Positions 9,441-19,200 of a stretch of DNA of 64,000 nucleotides are shown here, piece after piece (position 1 is the first letter of the stretch; each line of letters opens with the position of its first letter). This stretch comes from Lewinella sp. W8 (lineage in GTDB: Bacteria > Bacteroidota > Bacteroidia > Chitinophagales > Saprospiraceae), in assembly GCF_004375085.3 (NCBI RefSeq), contig NZ_SNAQ03000010.1, forward strand, positions 158,793 through 222,792. Direction: 5' to 3'. Below the pieces are notes generated by a model that was not told where the DNA came from, searched no databases, and worked only from the letters and a program-made list of their open reading frames with translations. The position numbers and the translations under genes are program-made.

Positions 9441-9748
9441 TATTCTGGTGTCGCCTTTTGCCGAAAGGCGACCGGGAAATGTATGAGGCGAGATGCGGTT
9501 ATTGCGCCTGGCCCGAAGACTCTGGGTGCTGGGGATATTTGAATCTTTAGTTGTGTGCGGGTATGGTTTCCTTTCGGCGAAAGGAAACACCAGCTGGTGT
9601 CGCCTTTTCCCAAAAGGCGACCGGGTGATGTTCCTTCTGTTGGCAGATTTTGGCTAAGTGTACCTGGGCCTGAATTTCGAGGTCTTTGAATTTCTCCTGA
9701 TGCGGATGTGGTTTCCTTCCGGGGAAAGAAAACACCAGTTGGTGTCGC
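9441..9748. repeat. REP-like hairpin array, left part
   Basis: This is the left shoulder of the array that surrounds the RAYT gene. It holds a stem-loop of type P2 (9450-9472; arms gtcgcctttt and aaaggcgac), a type A spacer, a P1 stem-loop at 9566 (arms gtttccttt and aaaggaaac), a second P2 (9599-9621), a type B spacer and a P1 at 9711. The next P2 is cut after gtcgc, where the AT-rich RAYT cassette begins. The unit length is 145 bp from P1 to P1. Confidence 0.85.
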
Positions 9749-9864
9749 TTAAAATTTAATAATTTAGGTTCAGAGCTAGGTATTTGTTTACGGGCATTTC
9801 TTTAGGCCGTTGGAAATCAATAATTTGTGAGGCTTACTTTTTATTCACCTATCGGACCCTAATT

Positions 9865-10494
9865 ATGAGACAGTTTAAAAACCATGACATCACCCGTGAT
9901 CCAGTACACGTGATTTATCGATTGGAGAATAGCATTCCACGACAAAATTTGATTAGGCTTAGGGAAGCATACCAACAAAACTTACTTCAATTGGAAATAG
10001 GTGATAATTCTTTTCAAGACCAATATTCTCAACCTCCAATGGACAAGGAGTCTAGGTTGCAAGAAGAATTTCAATTAAGGTACGATCAGGAATTGCACAC
10101 CATTAATCAAGGGCCGCATTTATTAGCGAATTTAGAGATCAAAAGAATCATTATTGACGATTGGATTCATTTTCAATCAAAGGGGGTTTTGGAAATTTAT
10201 GCTATCTCCGTAATGTCTAATCACGTCCATGTTCTCTTAGCTAGTTGTAATCCTTGGGAAAGAATCGATTTCAAAAAATTTATGGCGTCTAGAAAGAGGT
10301 TTACGGCAAGGAAAATAAACCAGGTTCTTAAGCGGAGGGGGAAACTTTGGGCAAGGACCTCTTTTGACCGTACTTGTAGAAAAAATCAATTTGGGACAGT
10401 GTTTAACTATGTTATCAATAACCCCTTGAAGGCTGGACTTACTAATGACCCTATCTCTTGGAAAGGAAATTATATAAATCCGAATTTCTTATAG
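9865..10494 (+). CDS. REP-associated tyrosine transposase (RAYT, Y1/HUH)
   Basis: A 209-residue protein of the IS200-like Y1 transposase superfamily. The HUH motif is SNHVHVLL (His120, His122), and Tyr182 in FNYVINNPLKAGL sits where RAYTs carry the nucleophile of the Y-x-x-x-N-P-x-x-A-G-L helix. RAYTs are single-copy domesticated transposases thought to nick and move REP hairpins. The start is ATG 9865; a TTG frame goes further back to 9784. The gene is strikingly AT-rich next to its GC-rich neighbours, pointing to horizontal origin. It is flanked on both sides by hairpin repeats, the expected arrangement for a RAYT and its REPs. Confidence 0.85.
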   Translation: MRQFKNHDITRDPVHVIYRLENSIPRQNLIRLREAYQQNLLQLEIGDNSFQDQYSQPPMDKESRLQEEFQLRYDQELHTINQGPHLLANLEIKRIIIDDWIHFQSKGVLEIYAISVMSNHVHVLLASCNPWERIDFKKFMASRKRFTARKINQVLKRRGKLWARTSFDRTCRKNQFGTVFNYVINNPLKAGLTNDPISWKGNYINPNFL

Positions 10495-10511
10495 GTTTTC
10501 CCATGCTCAGT

Positions 10512-12273
10512 GCGGGCGTGGTTTCCTTTCGGGGAAAGGAAACACCAGGGTGGAGTCGCCTTTCGCCGAAAGGCGACCAGGTGATGTATTCTTTTGAGGG
10601 AGATTTTGGCTAGGTGTGCCTGGGCCTGAATTTCGAGGTCTTTGAATTACTCCTGATGCGGGTGTGGTTTCCTTTCGGGGGAAAGGAAACACCAGGGTGG
10701 TGTCGTCTTTTCCCAAAAGGCGACCGGGAAAAGTATGAGGCGAGATGCGGTTATTGCGCCTGGCCCAAAGACTCTGGGTGCTGGGGATATTTGAATCTTT
10801 AGTTGTGTGCTGGCGTGGTTTCCTTTCGGGCTTGCCCGACTGGCGAGACGGGGAAAGGAAACACCAGGGTGGTGTCGCCTTTCGCCCAAAGGCGACCGGG
10901 TGATGTATTCTTTTGAGGGAGATTTTGGCTAGGTGTGCCTGGGCCTGAATTTCGAGGTCTTTGAATTACTCCTGATGCGGGTGTGGTTTCCTTTCGGGGG
11001 AAAGGAAACACCAGGGTGGTGTCGTCTTTTCCCCAAAGGCGACCGGGAAAAGTATGAGGCTAGATGCGGTTATTGCGCCCGGCCCGAAGACTCTGGATGC
11101 TGGGAATATTTGAATCTTTAGTTGTGTGCTGGCGTGGTTTCCTTTTGGCGAAAGGAAACACCAGGGTGGTGTCGCCTTTCGCCCAAAGGCGTCCGGGAAA
11201 TATATGAGGCTAGATGCGGTTATTGCGCCCGGCCCGAAGACTCTGGATGCTGGGAATATTTGAATCTTTAGTTGTGTGCTGGCGTGGTTTCCTTTTGGCG
11301 AAAGAAAACACCAGTTGGTGTCGTCTTTTCCCAAAAGGCGACCGGGGAATGTATGAGGCTAGATGCGGTTATTGCGCCTGGCCCGAAGACTCTGGGTGCT
11401 GGGGATATTTGAATCTTTAGTTGTGTGCTGGCGTGGTTTCCTTTCGGGGAAAGGAAACACCAGGGTGGTGTCGCCTTTTCCCAAAAGGCGACCAGGAAAT
11501 GTATGAGGCTAGATGCGGTTATTGCGCCCGGCCCGAAGACTCTGGATGCTGGGATGTTTGAATCTTTAGTTGTGTGCGGGTGTGGTTTCCTTTCGGGGAA
11601 GAAAACACCAGTTGGTGTCGCCTTTTCCCAAAAGGCGACCGGGAAATGTATGAGGCGAGATGCGGTTATTGCGCCTGGCCCGAAGACTCTGGGTGCTGGG
11701 GATACTTGAATCTTTAGTTGTGTGCGGGCGTGGTTTCCTTTCGGGGAAAGGAAACACCAGGGTGGTGTCGCCTTTTCCCAAAAGGCGACCGGGTGATGTA
11801 TTCTTTTGAGGGAGATTTTGGCTAGGTGTGCCTAGGCCTGAATTTCGAGGTCTTTGAATTACTCCTGATGCGGGTGTGGTTTCCTTTCGGGGGAAAGGAA
11901 ACACCAGGGTGGTGTCGTCTTTTCCCAAAAGGCGACCGGGAAAAGTATGAGGCGAGATGCGGTTATTGCGCCTGGCCCGAAGACTCTGGGTGCTGGGGAT
12001 ATTTGAATCTTTAATTGTGTGCGGGCATGGTTTCCTTTCGGCGAAAGGAAACACCAGGGTGGAGTCGCCTTTTCCCAAAAGGCGACCGGGTGATGTATTC
12101 TTTTGAGGGAGATTTTGGCTAGGTGTGCCTGGGCCTGAATTTCGAGGTCTTTGAATTACTCCTGATGCGGGCGTGGTTTCCTTTCGGCGAAAGGAAACAC
12201 CAGCTGGTGTCGCCTTTTGCCAAAAGGCGACCGGGAAATGTATGAGGCGAGACGCTGAAAGAAAACACCAGTT
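10512..12273. repeat. REP-like hairpin array, right part, 12 P1 units
   Basis: P1 stem-loops start at 10521, 10667, 10818, 10986, 11137, 11287, 11436, 11585, 11733, 11879, 12030 and 12176. Each is followed after about 10 bases (often ccagggtggt) by a P2 stem-loop with arms gtcgcctttt and aaaaggcgac, then by a spacer of about 90 bp. Spacer order is B A B A A A A A B A B and a truncated A. Type A contains gaggcgagatgcggttattg; type B contains gaatttcgaggtctttgaat. Periods are 146 bp after B units and 149-151 bp after A units; the 10818 copy has a 21-bp insert in its loop. The array ends in a P1 right-arm remnant, 3 bp before the stop of the next gene. Confidence 0.9.
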
Positions 12274-12276
12274 CCG

Positions 12277-13041
12277 TTACCGCTTCTCCGTAACCCGCTC
12301 AAACCGATCTTTATACTTTTTGCTTTCGGTGCCCATCCACTCGTCCCAGTAGGTGAAGTAGAGCCCGAAGTTGGTGCGGGCCTGTTTATGGTGCAGGTCG
12401 TGGTGGGTCGCTCCGATCAGACGGCGGAGCAGCGGGATTTTGCTCCAGGAGGCCGGGAAGACTTCGACGCCGGCGTGATTGATGGTGGCCGACAGGGTCA
12501 TCAGAGCCAGGAGAAATAGAAAAATGAACGTCTGGATCGGTAGCACCAGAATAATGAGGGGGATGTAGATGGCCTGAATGATGGCTTCCAGGGGGTGAAA
12601 ACTAAAGGCCGTGAAGGCGGTCGTTTCAATGCTTTCGTGGTGCCAGGCGTGCACTCGCTCGTAGATGCCGGGCAGGTGCATCCACCGGTGTGTCCAGTAG
12701 TAGTAGGTTTCCTGTAGGGCAAGAAAGAGCAGGGGGGAAAGCGGGAGCCAAATCCAGTGATGTTCCCCGGGATCGAGGTAAAGGCGGGTGTGGCCACGCT
12801 GCCACAACCAGAGCGTGGCGATACCCGCCACGGCAAAAACCACCGAAACTCCGGCGGCGCGAATAATCTCTTTCCGCATGATCGTCTGCCCGGCGGGACG
12901 GTCGTGAAAAATGCGTTGTTGCAGTCGGTCTTTCCAGTGCCGCCGGAACAGGTAATGATAAGCGCCGCTGAAGAGCAGGTAGCGAACAAAAATGATCGCG
13001 AACAGCAAACAACTCCAGAGAATGAAATCAGCGGTGGTCAT
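12277..13041 (-). CDS. Fatty acid hydroxylase / sterol desaturase family protein
   Basis: A 254-residue membrane di-iron oxygenase-family protein. The histidine clusters are HRWMH, HAWHH and ATHHDLHH, with the long hydrophobic stretch between them (PLEAIIQAIYIPLIILVLPI) characteristic of PF04116 proteins, which hydroxylate or desaturate lipids in the membrane. The substrate is not predictable; carotenoid, sterol-like or fatty acyl lipids are all possible. The stop codon lies only 3 bp from the edge of the hairpin array, so the array may have replaced the original 3' region. A foldback element lies directly upstream of the start. Confidence 0.88.
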   Translation of the reverse strand: MTTADFILWSCLLFAIIFVRYLLFSGAYHYLFRRHWKDRLQQRIFHDRPAGQTIMRKEIIRAAGVSVVFAVAGIATLWLWQRGHTRLYLDPGEHHWIWLPLSPLLFLALQETYYYWTHRWMHLPGIYERVHAWHHESIETTAFTAFSFHPLEAIIQAIYIPLIILVLPIQTFIFLFLLALMTLSATINHAGVEVFPASWSKIPLLRRLIGATHHDLHHKQARTNFGLYFTYWDEWMGTESKKYKDRFERVTEKR

Positions 13042-13065
13042 GATATCAACGAAGGGGAGGAATTC

Positions 13066-13190
13066 CTACACTGCTAGACAAAGGATTGTTTCGGTTCCTC
13101 TCCAGCGTAGCGAAATGGAGAGCCCGCCCGGCCTGACTGCCAGTCGGACGGGGTTAGGAGAGGGAGAAACACATTTGTCTAGCAGTGTAG
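13066..13190. repeat. 125-bp foldback (MITE-like) element
   Basis: The ends are perfect 17-bp inverted repeats: ctacactgctagacaaa at 13066-13082 and its complement at 13174-13190. Inside, gtttc and gaaac, ctctcc and ggagag, and gactg/cagtc pair further, so nearly the whole unit can fold into one long hairpin. The word aattc flanks it on both sides (13061-13065; 13194-13198) and could be a target duplication. It lies between the NamZ-like gene and the start of the hydroxylase gene, so it could also act as a terminator or leader hairpin. Confidence 0.7.
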
Positions 13191-13258
13191 AGAAATTCAC
13201 AGTTTTGGTGGGCAAAGATACTTCCGGTCGATAAAGATATTTTGCTAAAGCGGCATAG

Positions 13259-14524
13259 TTATGGGTAGAGGAGATAGGCTTGTCTCTGCTTCCGATAGGC
13301 TTCCAGTCCCGGCTGCCAGCTCTCCCGGATTTCTTCCGGCCGCAGGCCGGCCTGAATGGATTCCCGCAGCGAGGAGGAACCCGCCAGGAGGTCGAAAAAA
13401 TCCGGACGAGAAAAGAGCTCAATGTTCTTGGCCTTCAGGGCCAGATGCGCTTTGAACAGCGGGGCGAGATCGATTTGCCCCCGTTGCCGCATGAGTTGGA
13501 GGTCAATTTTTTCCCCGTCTTCGCCCCGGCAACGCTGGCCCTCCAGTTTGGGGTATTGGCTGCCCGGACCGGGGGTGGGGGTGAAGTAGATGTCGCCAAA
13601 GGGAAACTCCGGGTGGCCGTACACCTGAAATTGTCGGTCGGTACCACGGCCCACCGAAACGACGGTGCCTTCAAAAAAGCAAAGGCTGGGGTAGAGGTAT
13701 ATGGCCCGTTGGTTGGGTAAGTTTGGCGAAGGTGGAATGGGGAGAACGTATTCGGCGTCGTGCCGATAGTTTGGCATGTCGATCACGGTGAGGTCCGCCG
13801 TGAGGTCGTCGGGCAGCCAGCCCTCGCCGTTCACCATGCGGGCGAATTCACCAACGGTCAGGCCATGCACCACGGGAATGGAAACAATGCCGACGAAGCT
13901 CTGGAACTCCGGTTCCAGCATCGGCCCGTCCACGTAGTGCCCGTTGGGGTTGGGGCGATCCAGAACCATGACCCGGGTTCCGTACCGGGCGGCGGATTCC
14001 ATGAGATAGTAAAGGGTACTGATGTAGGTATAAAAGCGGGCCCCCACGTCCTGAATGTCGAAGATGACCACGTCCACGTCGGCCAGATCCGCCCGGCTCG
14101 GCTTTTTGTTTTTGCCGTAGAGTGATTTGATCGGCAGGCCGGTCTTGAGGTCGCGGCCATCGGCCACGAGGGCACCGGCGTCGGCGTCCCCCCGGAAGCC
14201 GTGCTCGGGGGCGAAAATCTTGACCAGGTTGAGTCCGCGGGCCTGGAGAGTATCCACGAGATGGGTACCGTTTTCCAGCGTGGAGGTTTGGTTGACGAGC
14301 AGGGCGATGCGTTGTCCGGCCAACTGGGGGCTCCACCGGTCCAGGTCATTGGCCGCGGGGTGGAAGGGTTTACTGGTTACTGGTTGCTGGTTGCTGGTTG
14401 GCTGGTTGCTGGTCGGCTCCTCAACCGATGACACGGCATCCTGCGCGCCGTCGCCCGCACCGCTATTGACACAATTTGCGGTAAACGCGACGAGAAAACA
14501 AAAAAATATAGTTACCTTGGCCAT
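13259..14524 (-). CDS. DUF1343 / NamZ-type exo-N-acetylmuramidase
   Basis: About 421 residues from the ATG at 14524 (MAKVTIFFCFLVAF), which begins a signal peptide with a Cys at residue 18 that may be a lipidation site. The longer 435-residue frame adds an unconserved leader. DUF1343 signatures are clear: ALLVNQTS, FAPEHGFRG, VVIFDIQDVGARFYTYISTL, VLDRPNPNGHYVDGP, and VSVGRGTDRQFQVYG. Bacillus NamZ of this family removes terminal MurNAc from peptidoglycan fragments, so a cell-wall recycling role is inferred. Residues just after the signal (QPTSNQQPVTS) are encoded by an imperfect ctggttg tandem repeat at about 14370-14420. It is divergent from the next gene, only 40 bp apart. Confidence 0.85.
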   Translation of the reverse strand: MAKVTIFFCFLVAFTANCVNSGAGDGAQDAVSSVEEPTSNQPTSNQQPVTSKPFHPAANDLDRWSPQLAGQRIALLVNQTSTLENGTHLVDTLQARGLNLVKIFAPEHGFRGDADAGALVADGRDLKTGLPIKSLYGKNKKPSRADLADVDVVIFDIQDVGARFYTYISTLYYLMESAARYGTRVMVLDRPNPNGHYVDGPMLEPEFQSFVGIVSIPVVHGLTVGEFARMVNGEGWLPDDLTADLTVIDMPNYRHDAEYVLPIPPSPNLPNQRAIYLYPSLCFFEGTVVSVGRGTDRQFQVYGHPEFPFGDIYFTPTPGPGSQYPKLEGQRCRGEDGEKIDLQLMRQRGQIDLAPLFKAHLALKAKNIELFSRPDFFDLLAGSSSLRESIQAGLRPEEIRESWQPGLEAYRKQRQAYLLYP

Positions 14525-14564
14525 TCGGACACTTTGACGGTCCGCCTCACTCGGAAACGCAACC

Positions 14565-15980
14565 ATGAAGAAAAAGGATTACGCGATCATCGACGTCGAA
14601 ACGACCGGTGGGCGGGCCAACCGCCACCGGATCACCGAAATCGGGATCGTTCTCTTTAATGGCGAGCAAATTACCGAAACTTACGAAACCCTGGTAAATC
14701 CGGAAATGCGCATTCCGGCCGGCATCACCGAATTGACGGGCATTACGATGGACATGGTCAAGGATGCCCCAAAATTCCACGAAGTGGCCCGCCGGATCGT
14801 GGAGATGACCCAGGACCGTATTTTCGTGGCCCACAACAGCCGGTTCGATTATGACTTCATCCGGGAGGAATTCCGGCGGTTGGGCTACACCTTCAGCCGT
14901 AAGCAGCTGTGTACCGTCCGTTTGACGCGCAAGACCTTTCCGGGGCTGCGGTCCTACAGTCTGGGGAACCTGACCAGGCACTTCGGAATCGAGCTGAACA
15001 ATCACCACCGCGCCCTGGCGGACGCCCGGGCCACCACCGAACTGCTTAAACTGTGCCTGGCCACCCCGGACTCGGATCAGGAGGTGAAACAACTGGTCAA
15101 TCGCGGCATCGCTTCCACCAAGCTGCCGCAGAACATGAGCCTGCAGCAGATCGAGGATATTCCCGAAGACTGCGGCGTCTACTATTTCCACGACGACACC
15201 GGCCGGGTGATCTACGTGGGCAAGAGCAAAAATATCCGTTCGCGGGTGGCGCAGCACTTCAATGACCGCACCACCAAGGGGAAGTCCATTGCCCGCCAGG
15301 TGGCGGACATCACCTACGAAGTCACGGGCTCGGAGTTGGTGGCCCTGCTGCTGGAGAGTGAAGAGATCAAACGCCTGCAGCCCAGCATCAATCGGGCCCA
15401 GCGGGCCACGCGCTTCCGCTACGCCATCATTTCCTACCTGGACAAAAATGGCTACCTACGCTTCGAGGTGGAACGCAATACCGCCCAGTTGCGTAAGGAA
15501 AAGGATATCGTGAGTGAGTACCCCTCCCTCAGCCGGGCCAAGGGCCGGCTGAACTTCGTCCGTAAGCACCTGGAGTTGTGCGGGGAGCTGACCCAGACGG
15601 CGCCGAGCAGCTCCGCCTGTTTTTACTATCACCTGAAGCAGTGTCGGGGAGCCTGCGCCGGCGCGGAGGCGCCGGAAGACTACAACGCCCGGGCCGAAGA
15701 AGCCCGGCTGCACCTGCGCAACGTATTCGATTACGATTTTCTCCTCTTCGACCGCGGTCGCACCCACAATGAGGAAGCGGCGGTGCTGGTCCGCAACGGC
15801 CGCTACCAGGGTTTTGGCTTCGTCTCCTGCGAGGAAGCCCACGACGTCGAGAGCGTCCTGCGCTGCATCAAAACCTTCCAGACCCACCCGGACACCAGCC
15901 GCATCATCCAGCGCTTCGTCAGCGAACGGGGCGGACGCATGGTGGATCTGGAAACGGGCAAACGGGTGAGTTTGGTGTGA
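14565..15980 (+). CDS. DEDDh exonuclease (DnaQ-like) fused to GIY-YIG nuclease domain
   Basis: A 471-residue two-domain protein. Residues 1-165 are a proofreading-type 3'-5' exonuclease: IDVETTG (Asp, Glu), AHNSRFDYDFI and HHRALADARAT supply the DEDDh metal ligands. Residues about 195-280 are a GIY-YIG domain like the N-terminus of UvrC or Cho: GVYYFHDDTGRVIYVGKSKNI, then SELVALLLESEEIKRLQPSIN. About 190 further residues hold a Cys pair (FYYHLKQCRGACAG), as in related UvrC-like proteins. Such fusions are annotated as DNA polymerase III epsilon-like proteins; a DNA repair role is inferred. The start codon is ATG 14565. Confidence 0.88.
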   Translation: MKKKDYAIIDVETTGGRANRHRITEIGIVLFNGEQITETYETLVNPEMRIPAGITELTGITMDMVKDAPKFHEVARRIVEMTQDRIFVAHNSRFDYDFIREEFRRLGYTFSRKQLCTVRLTRKTFPGLRSYSLGNLTRHFGIELNNHHRALADARATTELLKLCLATPDSDQEVKQLVNRGIASTKLPQNMSLQQIEDIPEDCGVYYFHDDTGRVIYVGKSKNIRSRVAQHFNDRTTKGKSIARQVADITYEVTGSELVALLLESEEIKRLQPSINRAQRATRFRYAIISYLDKNGYLRFEVERNTAQLRKEKDIVSEYPSLSRAKGRLNFVRKHLELCGELTQTAPSSSACFYYHLKQCRGACAGAEAPEDYNARAEEARLHLRNVFDYDFLLFDRGRTHNEEAAVLVRNGRYQGFGFVSCEEAHDVESVLRCIKTFQTHPDTSRIIQRFVSERGGRMVDLETGKRVSLV

Positions 15981-16210
15981 TCTCCCCACTTTAACGATTT
16001 CTGGCAGCCGACCCTGTCCAGGGTTTCATCATGCTGAGATTTAACTACCTGGCTTGGCGGAGCCGCCCCGTAAGCTACCTTTCATCCAGTTAATATTACC
16101 GTTTCTCACATAGGTTGGCCACGGATTATTCCGGCCTTTACGTTGACCGGGGTATCTTTGGCGGGCAACACGCTGTTTCGCCCTTCTTTTTTATGTGAGA
16201 TTGCTCCCTT
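15981..16210 (+). promoter_or_regulatory. Leader region of the giant adhesin, with candidate -10 box
   Basis: This 230-bp gap holds no gene. A Bacteroidota-type -10 word, TATCTTTG, lies at 16153-16160, 51 bp before the adhesin start. A good -33 TTG at the usual spacing is not evident. A short hairpin with arms ggcgg and ccgcc lies near 16056-16068 and may end the preceding transcript. Confidence 0.35.
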
Positions 16211-19200
16211 ATGAAATCTTTGTTTTTTGTCTTTACCCTGGCGCTTTGTGGATTTTACCTCTGTGGACAGGAAGCTCCTGCTGAATTAATCCCCACCGCA
16301 AAAATTGTCACGTCCGGAAACACGGTCCCCGAAAAGGTACCTTGTTCGGGGGGGACGTTGATGATCACCGGAATTAATGTAGAAAACGGTGGCAACGGAG
16401 ATAATAATCCCGCTAATGGAGCCTTCATGAGCTGGACGGCCTCGGGAAGCAGTACGGGGCTTTACTACTCCATCATTATTGATCCTAACGGCATGGTATG
16501 GACCATCGTGCAGGGGGGGACCAGCAACAGCGTTTTTCCCGCCGATGGCAGCGGTAATTTATCGACGAACCTTACGGTCGGCGCCCCGGGCGCCGGCTCG
16601 GGCGACTGCCTCCCCGCGGGAGATTACGTACTGCAGGTATGGGAAGTCGAGGATAACAATTCGGACAACCTGCCGGACATTGACGGGGTCACCGGAGACA
16701 CGCTGGGATGCTACGTGCGGGGAGTATTTACCTTCAATCCCTCCTGCCCGTCCCCCACCACGGTCACCGCCACGGCCAACGTAACCAATATTGGCTGTGT
16801 TAGTCCAACCGGAAGCATCACCCTGGAAAACTTCGTAACCAGTAGCCTTTACTGTGTGGAATCCAACGGCGCCGGCGCAACGGTTACCTGGACCGGCCCC
16901 GGGGGCTACACCGGCAGCGGCACCTCGATCTCCGGCCTGGCGGCCGGGACCTACACGGCCACCATATCGGATGCCTACGGCTGCCCGACAACCGTATCGG
17001 CAACGGTCACCTCCGCCCCGCCGGTGGCCATCTCCTGTTCGGTCATCCGCAGCCCGACGGTATTCGGCGGCTCCGACGGCGCCGCCCGGGTAACGATCAA
17101 CGCCGGCTCCGGCGACTACACCATCTCCTGGACCGGCGAGACCTCGGGCAGCCGCACCGGATTCGACGGCTCCAATACTGTCCCCAACCTGCCGGCCGGA
17201 ACCTACACCTTCACCGTAACCGATAATGGGTCCGGCTGTACGGACATGTGTACGGTGACCATTCCCGACCCACCCTGTGAGGTAGACTTCGTGGTGGAGT
17301 ACACCATGTTCGGGGATATCTTCATCCGTATCCTCAACGGTACGCCGGACTTTTATGTGAATTATACAGGAGACACCTTTTCGCCTTCCGATTACGGTCC
17401 CTTCGGTAACGAAGGTTACACGATTCCCGGGTCCGAATTTGTGCCGGGCGACTATATATTCACGGTCTTCGAAGCGGGCCGCACCGACTGTCAGGACGTA
17501 GAGTTTTTTACCATCGCCGGACCGGACTGTACGGATCTGATGCTCACCAACGAAGACTCCACCAACCCGAGTTGTAGCGACGTGGATGACGGCACCATCA
17601 CCGTTGAATTTACGGGGCTGGACAATCCCGTCATCAGCTGGAACGGCCCGGGCGTAACCGGGTCCAACGCCACCACCATTTCGGGCCTCGGGGCGGGGAC
17701 CTACAGCTACCAGATCATTGACGACGAAGGATGTTTCCTCGACGGCAGCTACACCCTGACGGCACCGCCCGCCCTCACCCTGAGCTGCGACGGGATTAAC
17801 GAAACCCGCGACGCACTGGACGACGGGATGATCGCCCTCGACGTGGGCGGAGGAACGCCCGGTTACCGCCTCAGCTATACCGCTACGGACGATATGGGGA
17901 TGCCGCTTCCGCCGGTGACCAACCAGGCCATTACGGCCATCGATACGCTGCGGAATCTGGTGGCCGGAACTTACCAGATCACCATCACCGACGATGCTGG
18001 CTGTACGATCGATTGTACCACCACGATCACCCAGCCCAACTGTGACCTCTTCCCGGATTGTGTGCCCACCGATGCGTCCGTCATCGGCGGAACCGGTTCC
18101 GTGGAGCTGACCTTTGACGGGACGCCGGACTGGACGGTAACCATCACCGGGCCGGTGGACACCTCCTTCGTTACCTCCAATACCACGGAAGTCATCAATG
18201 ATTTGCCTCAGGGTGATTATGACCTGGACGTATACAATGACGCCGGATGCGTCGGCGTCTGCAATTTCACCATTGCCGGCCCCAGCTGTGGCATTATGGT
18301 GGGGACGGACTTCATGAACCCCTCCTGTCCGGGAGGAGATGACGGCGCCATCTTCCTGGATATTTCCGGACAGGGTGCCGGCCTGACCATTGACTGGGAT
18401 GATGATATTTACGACGGACAAGACACCCTCCGCGGCCTGGAGGCCGGGACCTACTCGGTGATCGTCAGCGACGCCACGGGTTGTGTTTTGGCACCCCTTG
18501 ATTTCACGCTGGTGGACCCCGATAGCCTGCGGGCGACGATGAGTATTGATACCGAAATCAGCTGCGCGGGAGACAGCACCGGCGGAATTTCCGTTTCCGT
18601 GGTGAACGCCACCCCTCCGCTGTCCTACGCCTGGTCCGTGGATAGCCTGCCAGATGCTCCGGCGGTTGGGGGACTGATTATCGGGACCTACTCCGTAACC
18701 GTTACCGACGCCAATGGCTGTACGGTCATCGCTGATACCTCCCTGACGGAACCGCCGGCCTTAATGCTGAGCTGCGGAAGTGTGGCGGAATCCACCATTG
18801 GGGCCGACGACGGACGGGTAGGATTTGATCTGTCCGGGGGAACCATGCCCTACGTCATGCAGCTTAATGGCACCACCGTCACGCCCCCGGCGGACGATAC
18901 CTTCCGGATGCTAATGCCCGGGCAGTACATCATCGACGTCGTGGACGCCAACGGATGTACGGCGAGCTGTACCGCCGTGGTGAATGCGGGAGGTTGTGGA
19001 GACTTCACGGTAGCCATCACGGAAACCCAGCCCGACTGCAACAGTGCCACCGGGAGTGCCACCGCCACGGGAATGATGGGCAACGGGATGATAACCTACC
19101 AGTGGGACAACGGAGCCACGACGGCTACCGTCACGAACCTCGTTCCGGGAACCTACGAAGTGCTGGCCACGGACGCCGCCGGCTGTACGGCCGTCGATCA

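Noticed and set aside
10507..12078. Open frames of 60-170 residues across the array (GKGDTTLVFPFP-type text)
   Set aside because: They are the same repeat read in several frames on both strands, with no start signals and no family.
9450..12270. Regular repeats and spacers that might be a CRISPR array
   Set aside because: The period is 145-151 bp, spacers are themselves repeated (types A and B), and no cas gene is nearby. A RAYT lies inside.
13042..13258. Small ORFs through the foldback element
   Set aside because: The region is a palindrome; the frames come from its inverted repeats.
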